From Promethearchaeota archaeon (GTDB lineage: Archaea; Asgardarchaeota; Lokiarchaeia; Sigyniarchaeales; SOKP01), in assembly GCA_016839555.1 (NCBI GenBank), contig JAEOUA010000012.1:1-64000 (forward strand): a stretch of DNA of 64,000 nt, in the 5' to 3' direction. The notes beneath the pieces were generated by a model. That model saw only the letters and a program-made list of their open reading frames with translations. It was not told the DNA's origin and searched no databases. The position numbers and the translations under genes are program-made. Shown in pieces: positions 38,375 through 47,291 of this stretch; position 1 is the stretch's first letter, and every line of letters starts with the position of its first letter.

Positions 38375-39145
38375 TTACCAAGGGACATCTTTCAATCCAA
38401 TTACATAAGCTACCGTGTTTGCTATGATATCAACCGCTGGCGTTATTATGATTAAAAATATGATAATATTAATATCCGGAGCTCGATAACCCGCTAAGAA
38501 AAGAGCTGGAAGAGAAGCAAATAAAATACTAAAGATAATAAAATCCAATTGGTCCACCAACCAGAAAGGAGAACCAGAGGGAATATTGAACCTCCTTTTC
38601 AAGAAAGAACCTATAAGATCTCCTATCGCAGCTCCATACCCACATAAAAATGCTCTAATGAACAAAATTAAAATGCCGAAAGGAAAAGACCCTCCAATAA
38701 AGTAATATTTATAGATTTCAACTTTACTATAAAGTTTATATTGCCCCATTGTTGCAGCCACTTCCACAATGGGCAATATTAATGGCCATAATATTAAAAA
38801 AAGGAGATAAACCGCCATAGATATTGGAATTCCTATAAGTAGAGGTCCTAATATAAGCCCTTTCCATGTTTTATGATCTCCTAATAGTCTTCTGCCATCA
38901 ATAAAATTTTTTCCACGATCAATAGGCTTTCCATTTCCCGTTAAAACCATTCCCGCATTTGAAATATATCCGGGCATAATAAAAAGCAGTGAAAAGATTA
39001 AGGTAGCCACCCAATCTGCCCAAGAATATAAGAGGGAGAGGACTATAAAATCAATGAAAAATAATATACCAAAAAATATAGCTAAAGAAAACGCAATTCT
39101 TCTATTTGCTTGGTTAGAGCGTTTTGCTTTATTATTATTTTCCAA
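38375..39145 (-). CDS. carS: CDP-archaeol synthase
   Basis: A membrane enzyme (256 residues, about five helices) that activates di-geranylgeranylglyceryl phosphate with CTP to form CDP-archaeol. Motifs: GKPIDRGKNFIDGRRLLGDHKTWKG in the middle, and GAAIGDLIGSFLKRRFNIPSG followed by LVDQLDFI near the end, both diagnostic of CarS. This shows ether-linked archaeal lipids. The frame is open from a TTG at 39184, but TTG at 39145 has AGGAGG upstream and gives a more typical N-terminus. Confidence 0.93.
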   Translation of the reverse strand: MENNNKAKRSNQANRRIAFSLAIFFGILFFIDFIVLSLLYSWADWVATLIFSLLFIMPGYISNAGMVLTGNGKPIDRGKNFIDGRRLLGDHKTWKGLILGPLLIGIPISMAVYLLFLILWPLILPIVEVAATMGQYKLYSKVEIYKYYFIGGSFPFGILILFIRAFLCGYGAAIGDLIGSFLKRRFNIPSGSPFWLVDQLDFIIFSILFASLPALFLAGYRAPDINIIIFLIIITPAVDIIANTVAYVIGLKDVPW

Positions 39146-39310
39146 AAGAAAGTATGTCCTCCTTTTATTTAATACAATTTTCAACTATTAAAAAGGATAA
39201 TAAAAAGTAATAAAAAGAATTTTCTAATCGATTTTGATTAAAAAATCATATTTGGTTTTTAAAGAATAAAATGAATCTAAATGATTCAAATAATGCAAAA
39301 GAATAAGAAA

Positions 39311-39790
39311 TTATTCTAATAATAATTTCCCCAATTGTTCAGCCCATTGTATTACTTTTTCTGGATCACGAAAATTTTCTATCGTTTTTCCACCTTGCAT
39401 ATAACAACCACCAAATGCATTATACGCTATTGGTTTTAAGTGTGGCCTCTTTTTTAAGATTTTTCCAATATAATCTTCAACAATTTGATCATGCTGGAAC
39501 TCTGGATTACCTGCCTTGCCCGAAGATAAATAAATTGCTAACTTCTTATTACTAAAATTGTTTTTACTTAGGAAAGATTTTGGCCGTCTATACCAACGAT
39601 CCATTCTTATACCACTCCCAACTATTATGTTATCATAGTTGGTTATATCTGGATTCTTATTTTCTTTAAGATTAGTGATATCAACTTCCAATCCGAATTT
39701 TTTATTCAAAACGGATGCAATAAGTTCAGCATTTTCTTTAGAAACTCCAGATTTCGTTTCAAAGGCTATAATTGTTTTATTTTTAACCAT
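39311..39790 (-). CDS. Flavodoxin-domain protein
   Basis: A 159-residue flavodoxin-fold protein (FMN-binding electron carrier), similar to the HemG-like/protoporphyrinogen oxidase flavodoxin group. The FMN phosphate-loop region reads AFETKSGVSKENAELI, then DNIIVGSGIRMDRWYR and LAIYLSSGKAG. Usual flavodoxins of this type carry T-x-T-G-x-T; here it is T-K-S-G-V-S, which is a modest divergence. The partner is unknown and the gene stands alone. Confidence 0.85.
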   Translation of the reverse strand: MVKNKTIIAFETKSGVSKENAELIASVLNKKFGLEVDITNLKENKNPDITNYDNIIVGSGIRMDRWYRRPKSFLSKNNFSNKKLAIYLSSGKAGNPEFQHDQIVEDYIGKILKKRPHLKPIAYNAFGGCYMQGGKTIENFRDPEKVIQWAEQLGKLLLE

Positions 39791-39997
39791 TTAATTCACT
39801 TTATTTTATCCAAATTATTTTTAATTAATTTTTAAAAACAGTAATTCATTAATGATTTCCCTATTATAAAAAAACATAATAATAGCAAATTTTCTAAATA
39901 TATTGATGTATTTAAACTTTCCTAATTAGTCTGATTATTTATTATGCTAAAGAGAGGGCCAACTAATTGGAGAATGGCCATAAACAAGCATTTTTTA

Positions 39998-40501
39998 TTA
40001 AAAGTAGAAAGCAGATACTTGACACTCAATCTCAAATATAAAATTACAATCCTCAATTTTTATTGAGTTTTTGAAAAGCTCATTAATCGCTTTTATATAA
40101 TTTCCTTCTCTTCCTATAGCAACCCCTCTATCTCTGAACGTTAGTATATAAACTGAAGCTATTATTTTTTTAGAATCAACAGATTTTATTTGCACATCAT
40201 GGATATAGAGGTCAGGAAATAGACTAAATATCTGTGAAATTAATTTTTTTTCGGTTCTAATTATTAAAACTTTCTTATTAGGAATCTCCTTTCTTATGGA
40301 TGCAATATAATTCGAAACTGAAAAAAAATGTTGATCTTTGACAAAAAAGAAAATAAAATCTTCAATAATAATCACGCTCTCGGGAAAAAGTCCCGTTTTG
40401 TTATGAAAATATTTATAAAGTTTTAATTCTAAGTTTGAGAATTTTTTTATAATTCTTATATCCCTTGAAAATAATGATTTCTCAGTGATATTATTAAGCA
40501 T
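39998..40501 (-). CDS. KH-domain protein, NusA-like C-terminus
   Basis: A 167-residue protein with no full-length family recognised. The C-terminal ~65 residues contain RDRGVAIGREGNYIKAINELF, the GxxG loop and helix of a type-II KH domain as in NusA, preceded by a beta strand (IIASVYILTF). The N-terminal half is hydrophobic/aromatic and predicted alpha-beta. RNA binding is inferred. The gene lies by itself between the flavodoxin and archease genes. Confidence 0.65.
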   Translation of the reverse strand: MLNNITEKSLFSRDIRIIKKFSNLELKLYKYFHNKTGLFPESVIIIEDFIFFFVKDQHFFSVSNYIASIRKEIPNKKVLIIRTEKKLISQIFSLFPDLYIHDVQIKSVDSKKIIASVYILTFRDRGVAIGREGNYIKAINELFKNSIKIEDCNFIFEIECQVSAFYF

Positions 40502-40598
40502 TACCCTTCATTTTACATTCTTCATTTTAAACCCCTAAGAAAATTAATTTTTCATTTTGTACTATATTAAACAAGTATTAGATTTTAAATGATAAATT

Positions 40599-41036
40599 AT
40601 GAAAGAACCAGGATTTGAATTTCTTTCACACACAGCCGATATAAAATTAAGATGTTGGGGGAATACTTTGGAACAAGCATTTACTCAAGCAGCCTATGCT
40701 CTGATGACTGTTATTTCCCCCAATTTGGAAAAAATATCAAAAAAGACCCCAAAAACCATTATTATCGAAGCTGAAGATAAGGAAGCACTTCTTTTTGATT
40801 TTCTCTCTGAATTTTTATTCATTTTTGATGTAGAAAAGTTAATTTTTAGTAAAATTAAGGTTCTATCTATTCAGAAGAGGAATGATAGATATGAACTTAA
40901 AGCTAGTATGAAAGGAGAGGTATTTAATAAAAATAGTCATGAAATAGGGACCGAAGTAAAGGCGATAACTTATTCTTATATGAAAATTGAAGAGAAAAAA
41001 GACAATATTATTTTAGAACTGGTACTTGATATCTAA
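40599..41036 (+). CDS. Archease
   Basis: A 145-residue activator of the RNA ligase RtcB. It begins with GFEFLSHTADIKLRCWGNTLEQAF and contains the family's DKEALLFDFLSEFLFIFD block, with the metal-binding Asp near the N-terminus (HTAD) and near the C-terminus (VLDI). Archease is needed for RtcB turnover in tRNA splicing, which fits the intron-bearing tRNAs in this window. RtcB itself is not in view. ATG has no clear ribosome binding site. Confidence 0.95.
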   Translation: MKEPGFEFLSHTADIKLRCWGNTLEQAFTQAAYALMTVISPNLEKISKKTPKTIIIEAEDKEALLFDFLSEFLFIFDVEKLIFSKIKVLSIQKRNDRYELKASMKGEVFNKNSHEIGTEVKAITYSYMKIEEKKDNIILELVLDI

Positions 41037-41065
41037 TTTTCTAAAAGCTGTAAATATTTTATAAT

Positions 41066-41791
41066 TTATTGTATTTCTATAAATTTAAGCAATCCTAAAT
41101 TATCAAGATGATCTATAATAACTTGAATTCTAGATTCTGGTAATCCTACTTCCTCAGCAATATCTCTTGCAGTATGAAAACCGTCCGCTAAATGAGCGAT
41201 CTCATATTGTTTCTCATCTAAAAAGCCTTGAGTTATAACTTGTTTTGGGAGTCTCTTTGAAGTCCATTCTGGCTTTTTATCGGATATGTCCCTAAGATCC
41301 TCTTCAGTTAACACGAACCCTTTCTTTGCGAGGCGATTTTGAGATTTGGTAAAGTCTTTTTTATATATTTTTAAAATGGGTATGTTTAAAGGAATTTCGG
41401 CCACTCTGCCATTTTCCATTATTTTATCAATTGTTTCTGAAAAGTCTCTAAATATTCTTACATCACCAGACCAATTTTGAAGCTCATCCACAAACCTTTC
41501 AAGAAATCTATCGATGACATCTTTTAACGCTTTATGGGTAACTCTGGCATCATCATTCTTATCTGCTGCAGCAGTCACAAGAACTCCTTTTTTAAACACC
41601 AAAATAAGATAAAATACTTGCATATCTATAACTTTAAGTTCTCCGGAGCCCTTACTAAACTCAAAACTAAAATCTTTCAGTGCCGTAATAAAACCGCTTA
41701 CAAGGTCTTGATTAAATTCAATTGAACCATATTTGCGATAAATAAGACAGATACCTGTATTCTGGTCGATTACGTAAACATTATGAATCAT
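41066..41791 (-). CDS. Longin-like domain protein with C-terminal winged helix
   Basis: A 241-residue protein. Residues 1-125 have the pattern of a longin/Mon1-FUZ-type domain: a strand start IHNVYVIDQNTGICLIYRKYG, then LVSGFITALKDFSFEF, MQVFYLILVFKKGVLV and VIDRFLERFVDELQNW. Residues ~190-241 read as a winged-helix or HTH (EIAHLADGFHTARDIAEEVGL...VIDHLDNLGLLKF). Longin domains in eukaryotes work in vesicle trafficking with small GTPases and are known in Asgard genomes. Membrane trafficking here is only inferred; a transcription role is possible. Confidence 0.75.
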   Translation of the reverse strand: MIHNVYVIDQNTGICLIYRKYGSIEFNQDLVSGFITALKDFSFEFSKGSGELKVIDMQVFYLILVFKKGVLVTAAADKNDDARVTHKALKDVIDRFLERFVDELQNWSGDVRIFRDFSETIDKIMENGRVAEIPLNIPILKIYKKDFTKSQNRLAKKGFVLTEEDLRDISDKKPEWTSKRLPKQVITQGFLDEKQYEIAHLADGFHTARDIAEEVGLPESRIQVIIDHLDNLGLLKFIEIQ

Positions 41792-41905
41792 TTTGAATAA
41801 TTATTCACTATTTCTTAATTTAACTATTTTAAAATTAAATATATAATAATAATATAATTATATAAAATTTCTTTAAACAAAAATTCTATAAAAATATCAG
41901 AAAAT

Positions 41906-42232
41906 ATGATTGATCACAATAAAGAACAAGTATTTTTTGTAACATCTTCTTCTGAAGATGAGGCTAGAAAACTAGCTCGTTATCTTGTTGAAAAAAAAAG
42001 GGCTGCTTGTGTTAACATCATTAAGCTAATTATCTCTATTTATAGGTGGGAGGATTCTATTGAAGAAAATGATGAATTTCTTTTAGTTATTAAAACAACC
42101 AAGGAAAAATCTGAGGATCTTATTCACGCAGTAGAGAATATTCATAGCTATGAAACGCCTGAATGTATCGGACTCAATATTGAAGCAGGCTCAGTAAAAT
42201 ATTTAGAGTGGTTAAGAGATGCCGTAAAATAG
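41906..42232 (+). CDS. cutA: CutA divalent-cation tolerance family protein
   Basis: A 108-residue trimer-forming ferredoxin-like protein. Family blocks are complete: FFVTSSSEDEARKLARYLVEKKRAACVNI, ISIYRWEDSIEENDEFLLVIKTT and SYETPECIGLNIEAGSVKYLEWL. It was linked to metal tolerance, but its exact role is unsettled. It heads a run of four plus-strand genes to 44966. Confidence 0.95.
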   Translation: MIDHNKEQVFFVTSSSEDEARKLARYLVEKKRAACVNIIKLIISIYRWEDSIEENDEFLLVIKTTKEKSEDLIHAVENIHSYETPECIGLNIEAGSVKYLEWLRDAVK

Positions 42233-42316
42233 TGTAATAACTGCAAACTTAGATAAAAAACTGATAACCTATTATACAAAACTAAATATTAAATGATATA
42301 TATTTGATAATAAGAT

Positions 42317-43093
42317 ATGAACATTTTTCGTCTAAATTGGGTATTAATTGATATCATTATTATCTTTCTGCTAATATTTTTATTGGTTTCTGTGAAATTA
42401 TATAAAGAAAATGCACGATGGAGAAATAATATCTCAAATCTCTCATTAGAAGCAATATCGCTTCCATTAAATCAGAATATAACGACAATTCAAGAAAAAA
42501 ATGTAAAAGATTTAAGATTAGTGAGAAATATACAATCCAAAGCGGGAGATAATAAACCACTCATAATATTTAGTAAAAATAAAGCCTATGAAGATTTAAT
42601 TGAGATCTTAACGTACGGATTAGCATCTTATGGTTTTTCTATCATCTCTCTAAAATTTAAAACGAAAACTTCTTTTTCTTTATCTATACTCTCAGAAATT
42701 ATTAATCAGAAAATCTCAAAACAATATTTAAAGTATATTTTGATTAGCTTTGAATTTTCAAAACCTCTTTATAACTCTGTTTTAAATGATTCTAAAAATA
42801 GGGGTATGATTCTAATTAATCCAACTTATAATAAAACTATTCTAAATACTTTCAAAAAGGTATTATCGTCTGATAATATGAAAAATAAACTATGTCTGAT
42901 TTATAATTATTACTCTTTTTTCATCTTTAAAAATAGGAACTTAAAAAAAATATTAAATTCATTATCTGATGAGGAATCTAGGCAGATTAAATTAAATATT
43001 ATTCAAAATGCAAGAGTTTTATTTAAAAATTATGAAACAATATTATTAGGTTTTATAATTCAATATATTGAAGAAAGAATTAAGGATTCTTAA
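42317..43093 (+). CDS. Membrane-anchored protein of unknown function
   Basis: A 258-residue protein. Residues ~7-27 (WVLIDIIIIFLLIFLLVSV) form an N-terminal signal-anchor. The rest alternates strands and helices (PLIIFSKNKAYEDLIEILTYGLASYG, YILISFEF, GMILINPTY, KLCLIYNYYSFF), which suggests a degraded alpha/beta-hydrolase-like or Rossmann fold, but no catalytic serine motif is visible. It lies between cutA and the nucleotidyltransferase gene, nine bases from the latter, and may be cotranscribed. Confidence 0.55.
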   Translation: MNIFRLNWVLIDIIIIFLLIFLLVSVKLYKENARWRNNISNLSLEAISLPLNQNITTIQEKNVKDLRLVRNIQSKAGDNKPLIIFSKNKAYEDLIEILTYGLASYGFSIISLKFKTKTSFSLSILSEIINQKISKQYLKYILISFEFSKPLYNSVLNDSKNRGMILINPTYNKTILNTFKKVLSSDNMKNKLCLIYNYYSFFIFKNRNLKKILNSLSDEESRQIKLNIIQNARVLFKNYETILLGFIIQYIEERIKDS

Positions 43094-43102
43094 GACTTAA
43101 TC

Positions 43103-43804
43103 ATGTCCAAAGAGCATATACTAAGAAATCATTATAAAAAAGTAATATATTCCGAAGAACATTTCTCTCTTCTTAAAAATAAAAGAATTCAAGCTAAAAA
43201 ATTGTTAAATATCTTTAAAAAGGAAAATTTAATCGGATATGTTTATGGAAGTATTGCTCGAGGAGATATTCATCAAAATAGTGATATTGATATCATTTTT
43301 CTTTATCGAATCCCCCCCTATAAAATTGAATATATCCTAAATAAAAATAATATAAATAAATACAATAGAGAAATAATTGCTGCTACTCCCTCTGATTCGG
43401 TAAAATTGTATATTCATATAACTGAACTAATATCCATTACAATTCCTTTAACCAAATTAAATAAAAATAATCTAGAATTCTATGATTTTGGGGGAAAAAT
43501 CGATTATAAACAACTTAAAAATAATACAAGAGTGCCGGGAATCGATAAAAGGTTGGTCCTTATAAAACCTACAGAAGAGGGACATGAAGAATTTTCCATT
43601 ATTAATCAAGAACATATTGCTGCGAAAATCGTGGGCGTCTCTCTGGATACTATTAATGAACGAAAAAAAGTTCTCCTTAGAAGAGAAAAATATGGCCGAA
43701 CAGGCGTATTTTTAAAGAAAGAACTAGCATTACACGAGACTGTGGAGGGTGCTTTAAAGAAAATAGCAGAAAAAAATAGTATTATTCGAAAAAAAATATT
43801 TTAG
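43103..43804 (+). CDS. Nucleotidyltransferase-fold protein (COG2413-like)
   Basis: A 233-residue protein with the minimal nucleotidyltransferase core: GYVYGSIARGDIHQNSDIDIIFLY contains Gly-Ser and Asp-x-Asp metal ligands (SDID). The C-terminal part has VPGIDKRLVLIKPTEEGHEEF and a basic helix region, resembling archaeal predicted nucleotidyltransferases of COG2413. The acceptor is unknown. The stop codon is one base before the ATG of the radical SAM gene, so they are cotranscribed. Confidence 0.78.
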   Translation: MSKEHILRNHYKKVIYSEEHFSLLKNKRIQAKKLLNIFKKENLIGYVYGSIARGDIHQNSDIDIIFLYRIPPYKIEYILNKNNINKYNREIIAATPSDSVKLYIHITELISITIPLTKLNKNNLEFYDFGGKIDYKQLKNNTRVPGIDKRLVLIKPTEEGHEEFSIINQEHIAAKIVGVSLDTINERKKVLLRREKYGRTGVFLKKELALHETVEGALKKIAEKNSIIRKKIF

Positions 43805-43805
43805 C

Positions 43806-44966
43806 ATGAAAGAAAAAATTATTGAGTCTATAGAAGGAAATTATTATATTAAGCAACGCGGGATTCCCAAAGGATGCCAGCAGTGTCTTAAGGGAGCAAA
43901 AGCGGTTTTATTTCTTAATGGAATCTGTCAAAATCCTCCTCATTGCTCCTGGTATTGCCCCATTTCTGAAAAAAGAAAAAATAAATTGATATCTTATATA
44001 GATGAAATCAAAATATCAAGGAAGGAGGATATTTTTACTGAAATTTCTAAAATTAATGCTCTAGGAATGAGCATCACAGGTGGTGAACCTTTACTTCCTG
44101 CTAACTTAGAAAACACCCTAAAATACATTAAATTAGTCAAAAAAAAGAAGGGAAAGCGTTTTCATATACATTTATATACTAATGGTATAAATTTTAGCAA
44201 TAATGTCGCTAATAAACTCTCTAAGGCTGGTTTGGATGAGATCAGATTCCATCCTCCTAAAAATAAATGGAAAAATATAAAATATGCATTAAATAAAGGA
44301 ATGATTGTAGGAGCAGAAGTGCCGTTGATACCTGAGCGGTACCACATGACAAATCTAAAAAACCTTATCTTATATTTAGATGAAATTGGTGCTGATTTTA
44401 TAAATTTAAATGAATTTGAATATTGTCAGCCAAATAGCAAAAATCTCCAATCAAAAGGTTATGAATTGAAAGAAGGAACTATTTCCTCCGTAAAATATAG
44501 TAAAGAAGAGGCTCTTCCTCTATTTAAAGAGTTTATCCCAAAAACATCTTTAAAAATTCATTTTTGTTCAATCAAGGCTAAAGATTATTATCAATTAAAA
44601 AATCGATATCTGCGAAGAGCACCTAATATTAAAACGCCCTATGAAGAAATCAGTGAAGAAGGCCTCCTTATTTATGGTCAAATTGAGGGAAACGAGGCAG
44701 ATATAACTAAACTCAAAAATTATTTATTAAATAAATCTGGAATGCCTACTAAATTAATCTCTTTTAAAGCAGCCTGCATTAAATTACCATATTATGTATT
44801 AGTTGATGATGATTTTTTAGAATTTTTAAAAAGCTTTAATTTAAAGGGATATATAGTAGAATGTCTACCTTTTAATGAATCTGATGAAAAAGAATATAGA
44901 CAAATAACAGAAATAACTCCAATAGAAGTGTTTAAAGAAGAGATTGATTATATCGATAAAAATTAA
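43806..44966 (+). CDS. Radical SAM protein (COG2108-like)
   Basis: A 386-residue protein. Near the N-terminus it has KGCQQCLKGAKAVLFLNGICQNPPHCSWYCPISEKRK-type cluster motif (a Cys-x5-Cys-x3-Cys spacing, not the usual Cys-x3-Cys-x2-Cys), followed by SITGGEPLLP for SAM binding. It resembles archaeal COG2108 proteins, related to pyruvate-formate-lyase activating enzymes but with unknown substrate. It is coupled to the nucleotidyltransferase gene. Confidence 0.8.
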   Translation: MKEKIIESIEGNYYIKQRGIPKGCQQCLKGAKAVLFLNGICQNPPHCSWYCPISEKRKNKLISYIDEIKISRKEDIFTEISKINALGMSITGGEPLLPANLENTLKYIKLVKKKKGKRFHIHLYTNGINFSNNVANKLSKAGLDEIRFHPPKNKWKNIKYALNKGMIVGAEVPLIPERYHMTNLKNLILYLDEIGADFINLNEFEYCQPNSKNLQSKGYELKEGTISSVKYSKEEALPLFKEFIPKTSLKIHFCSIKAKDYYQLKNRYLRRAPNIKTPYEEISEEGLLIYGQIEGNEADITKLKNYLLNKSGMPTKLISFKAACIKLPYYVLVDDDFLEFLKSFNLKGYIVECLPFNESDEKEYRQITEITPIEVFKEEIDYIDKN

Positions 44967-45244
44967 CAAGTCAATATTTTTCAAGATATATATTTATTAA
45001 AAACTATAAAATAAGAAAATTCTTACAGATTCTCTTCATTAATAATTTCAATTAATCTTAAGAAACCTATAATTAAGAGGTTTATTATGAAATGGAGTTC
45101 AAATTTCTATTTTTCAAAGAGTACAGATTTTAGAAAATTTAGTAAGTTTTAATTTAGAGGGAGAAATAAATTTTATGAGGACTATAACACATAATTAATA
45201 GAACAAAGGCTAATTGAATAATTTCATATACGACATAAATAATT

Positions 45245-45724
45245 ATGAAAATCACAGCTGTAAAACTAAAAGATTTGAATAAAATTACTAAATTGGAAAA
45301 AAAAATTTTTAGAAAAAACGCATTTTCAAAAAAACTACTAAAAAAATTAATTCTAACTAGTCTTCTTTTCTTAAAGCTTGAAATTGGTGTTATAAAAAAA
45401 AAAATAATCGGTTTTATAATTATCCTTAAAGATAAAAATAATAGGGCGAATTTAATAAATCTTCTAATCGATTCTAAGTATCATAAAAACGGGTTTGGAA
45501 CTATTCTTTTAAAAACTGCTTTAACCAGACTTGAAAATAAATCAATGGTTTTTAAAAAAATTATTCTAAATGTAAACGTTGAAAATCTGCCCGCTATTCG
45601 ATTATATGAAAAATTTAATTTTAAAATAATAGAAAAAATCGAACATTATTATTATACAGGCGAAGATGCGTATTTAATGGAATTAAATTTGAGAAAAATA
45701 CAAAAATTCAATCAAGGTGCTTAA
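45245..45724 (+). CDS. RimI-like GNAT acetyltransferase
   Basis: A 159-residue GNAT-fold protein. The acetyl-CoA loop region reads YHKNGFGTILLKTAL (Gln/Arg-x-x-Gly-x-Gly/Ala variant is HKNGFGT), followed by LNVNVENLPAIRLYEKFNFKIIEKIEHYY. The family includes ribosomal protein and N-terminal protein acetyltransferases; archaeal members acetylate many protein N-termini. The substrate is not deducible. It is alone, 150 bases upstream of the WH2-like ORF. Confidence 0.88.
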   Translation: MKITAVKLKDLNKITKLEKKIFRKNAFSKKLLKKLILTSLLFLKLEIGVIKKKIIGFIIILKDKNNRANLINLLIDSKYHKNGFGTILLKTALTRLENKSMVFKKIILNVNVENLPAIRLYEKFNFKIIEKIEHYYYTGEDAYLMELNLRKIQKFNQGA

Positions 45725-45874
45725 AAAGTTCAAATTTAGTGAAATAAGATTATTTTTCATTTAAAAAGAATCTATTCATCAAAATTTAAATAGATAAACT
45801 TTTTTTTATGTTATAATAAGAATATAAGAATATAAATATAGTAAATTTCTAAATTTAAAAGGTGTGTTATAAAC

Positions 45875-46036
45875 GTGACCCCCGAATTAGATGACGAATT
45901 AAAAAATGAGATTAGAAAAGGAGTAAAGCTCCAAAAAGTCGATGAGGCGGAGTTAAGAAGGAGGGAAGAAGAGAAAAAAAAGCGACTAGCAGAGCTTGAA
46001 AAAGTAAAACAAGCCCTTGAAAAGCCAAATCCATAA
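45875..46036 (+). CDS. 53-codon ORF matching the WH2 actin-binding motif
   Basis: A GTG-started 53-codon ORF with AAAGGTG ten bases upstream, in the gap between the acetyltransferase and pelota genes. Residues 8-23 read ELKNEIRKGVKLQKVD. This fits the WH2 consensus LLxxIRxGxxLKKV of WASP, WAVE and MIM: Leu9, Ile13, Arg14, Gly16, Leu19, Lys21 and Val22. The rest is a charged helix (RRREEEKKKRL...ALEK). It would bind monomeric actin if the match is functional. Its shortness means chance cannot be excluded, but the ribosome binding site and the codon use look real. Confidence 0.7.
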   Translation: MTPELDDELKNEIRKGVKLQKVDEAELRRREEEKKKRLAELEKVKQALEKPNP

Positions 46037-46187
46037 ATAATAACTTGTTTTATTGCTATTTTTTTATTTTTTTTTGAATAGATTTTAAATCCATTAATTT
46101 AAAATAGTTTTTTCTTATTAGAATTAATCTTTTCTTTTACGCTTTACTCTTATATTCAAATAATATCAAATAGGCTTACGGATCACA

Positions 46188-47261
46188 ATGAGAATTCTAG
46201 CACAAGATAAAAAAAAAGGAGAAATCACGGTAATAGTAGAAAATCTAAATGATTTATGGTCATTATATAATATTATTACTAAAGGGGATACAGTGATCGC
46301 TTTAACTCAAAGAAGGGTTGTTATGAAAGAAGGTTCTACAGGGGAGAGAAAATTGATGAAACTAACATTATCTGTAGAGGATGCTGCATTCCATGAATTT
46401 ACTAACCGATTGCGGATAAAGGGGACCATTTTAGAAGGACCTAAGGATTATGTAAGCTATGGGTCTTATCATACATTTAATATAGAAATAAATCATGAAC
46501 TCACTATAATAAAAGATGAATGGTTAAATCAAGATCTCAAGAGATTAAAAGAGTCTTCTAAATTATCATCAAATTTTGTTATGTTAATAATAGCTATTGA
46601 ATCTGGATTAGCAAATATCGCTTACTCTACAAATTATAGTTATAAGAAAATTGCAACTGTTACTAAAAATATTCCGGGAAAGCGATATGAGCAATCATTT
46701 CGCAATAAATTTTTAAAAGATTTTTTTGAGGACATTAAAAGGATTATTGAAACTAGAGTTCAAAATAAGGATGTGAATCTTATAATCCTATGTGGTCCGG
46801 GTACTATCAAAGATAAATTAGCAAAACATCTCAAAGCAACTGCTAATGAGGAATATATTAATAAAATAAAAGTAATCCAAGCGAGTTCAGGAACGGAAAG
46901 TGCTATTTATGAGGCATTAAAATCTGATGAAATGGCTAATATAAAAAATAAAGCAAAAATTCTCCAAGAAACAAAAAAAATTGAAAATGTATTAGCTCAA
47001 TTTGGGAAGGATCCCGATCTTGTCGCAATTGGATTCGATGAAATTACTGAAGCGGCACAAAGAGGTGCTATTGACCAGTTATTAGTCGCAGATACTATAA
47101 TTCGAGGAGCTTCTAAATCAAACAGATTAAAAATAGAGGATATAATAAACCAAGTGGAATATGCAGGGGGAAAAGTCGATATTTTAAATTCAAAACATCC
47201 CGCAGGAGAGCGGCTAGTCGACTTAGGCTCACTTGTGGGAATTTTACGATATAAATTCTGA
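46188..47261 (+). CDS. pelA: Ribosome rescue factor aPelota (Dom34 homologue)
   Basis: A 357-residue three-domain factor that, with aABCE1 and aEF1-alpha, recognises stalled ribosomes and splits them. Domain 1 has MRILAQDKKKGEITVIVENLNDLWSLYNII; the central domain contains NLIILCGPGTIKDKL and IKVIQASSGTESAIYEAL; the C-terminal domain has DQLLVADTIIRG and VDILNSKHPAGERLVDLG. Length and order are normal for the family. It is followed 30 bases later by the radical SAM-TRAM gene. Confidence 0.96.
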   Translation: MRILAQDKKKGEITVIVENLNDLWSLYNIITKGDTVIALTQRRVVMKEGSTGERKLMKLTLSVEDAAFHEFTNRLRIKGTILEGPKDYVSYGSYHTFNIEINHELTIIKDEWLNQDLKRLKESSKLSSNFVMLIIAIESGLANIAYSTNYSYKKIATVTKNIPGKRYEQSFRNKFLKDFFEDIKRIIETRVQNKDVNLIILCGPGTIKDKLAKHLKATANEEYINKIKVIQASSGTESAIYEALKSDEMANIKNKAKILQETKKIENVLAQFGKDPDLVAIGFDEITEAAQRGAIDQLLVADTIIRGASKSNRLKIEDIINQVEYAGGKVDILNSKHPAGERLVDLGSLVGILRYKF

Positions 47262-47291
47262 TTATAGGCAAATCTCTAATTAATAACTTTC

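Noticed and set aside
44990..45244. A 21-codon ORF (ATG at about 45087) after AAGAGGT
   Set aside because: It has a ribosome-binding-site-like sequence but is too short and featureless to support a gene.
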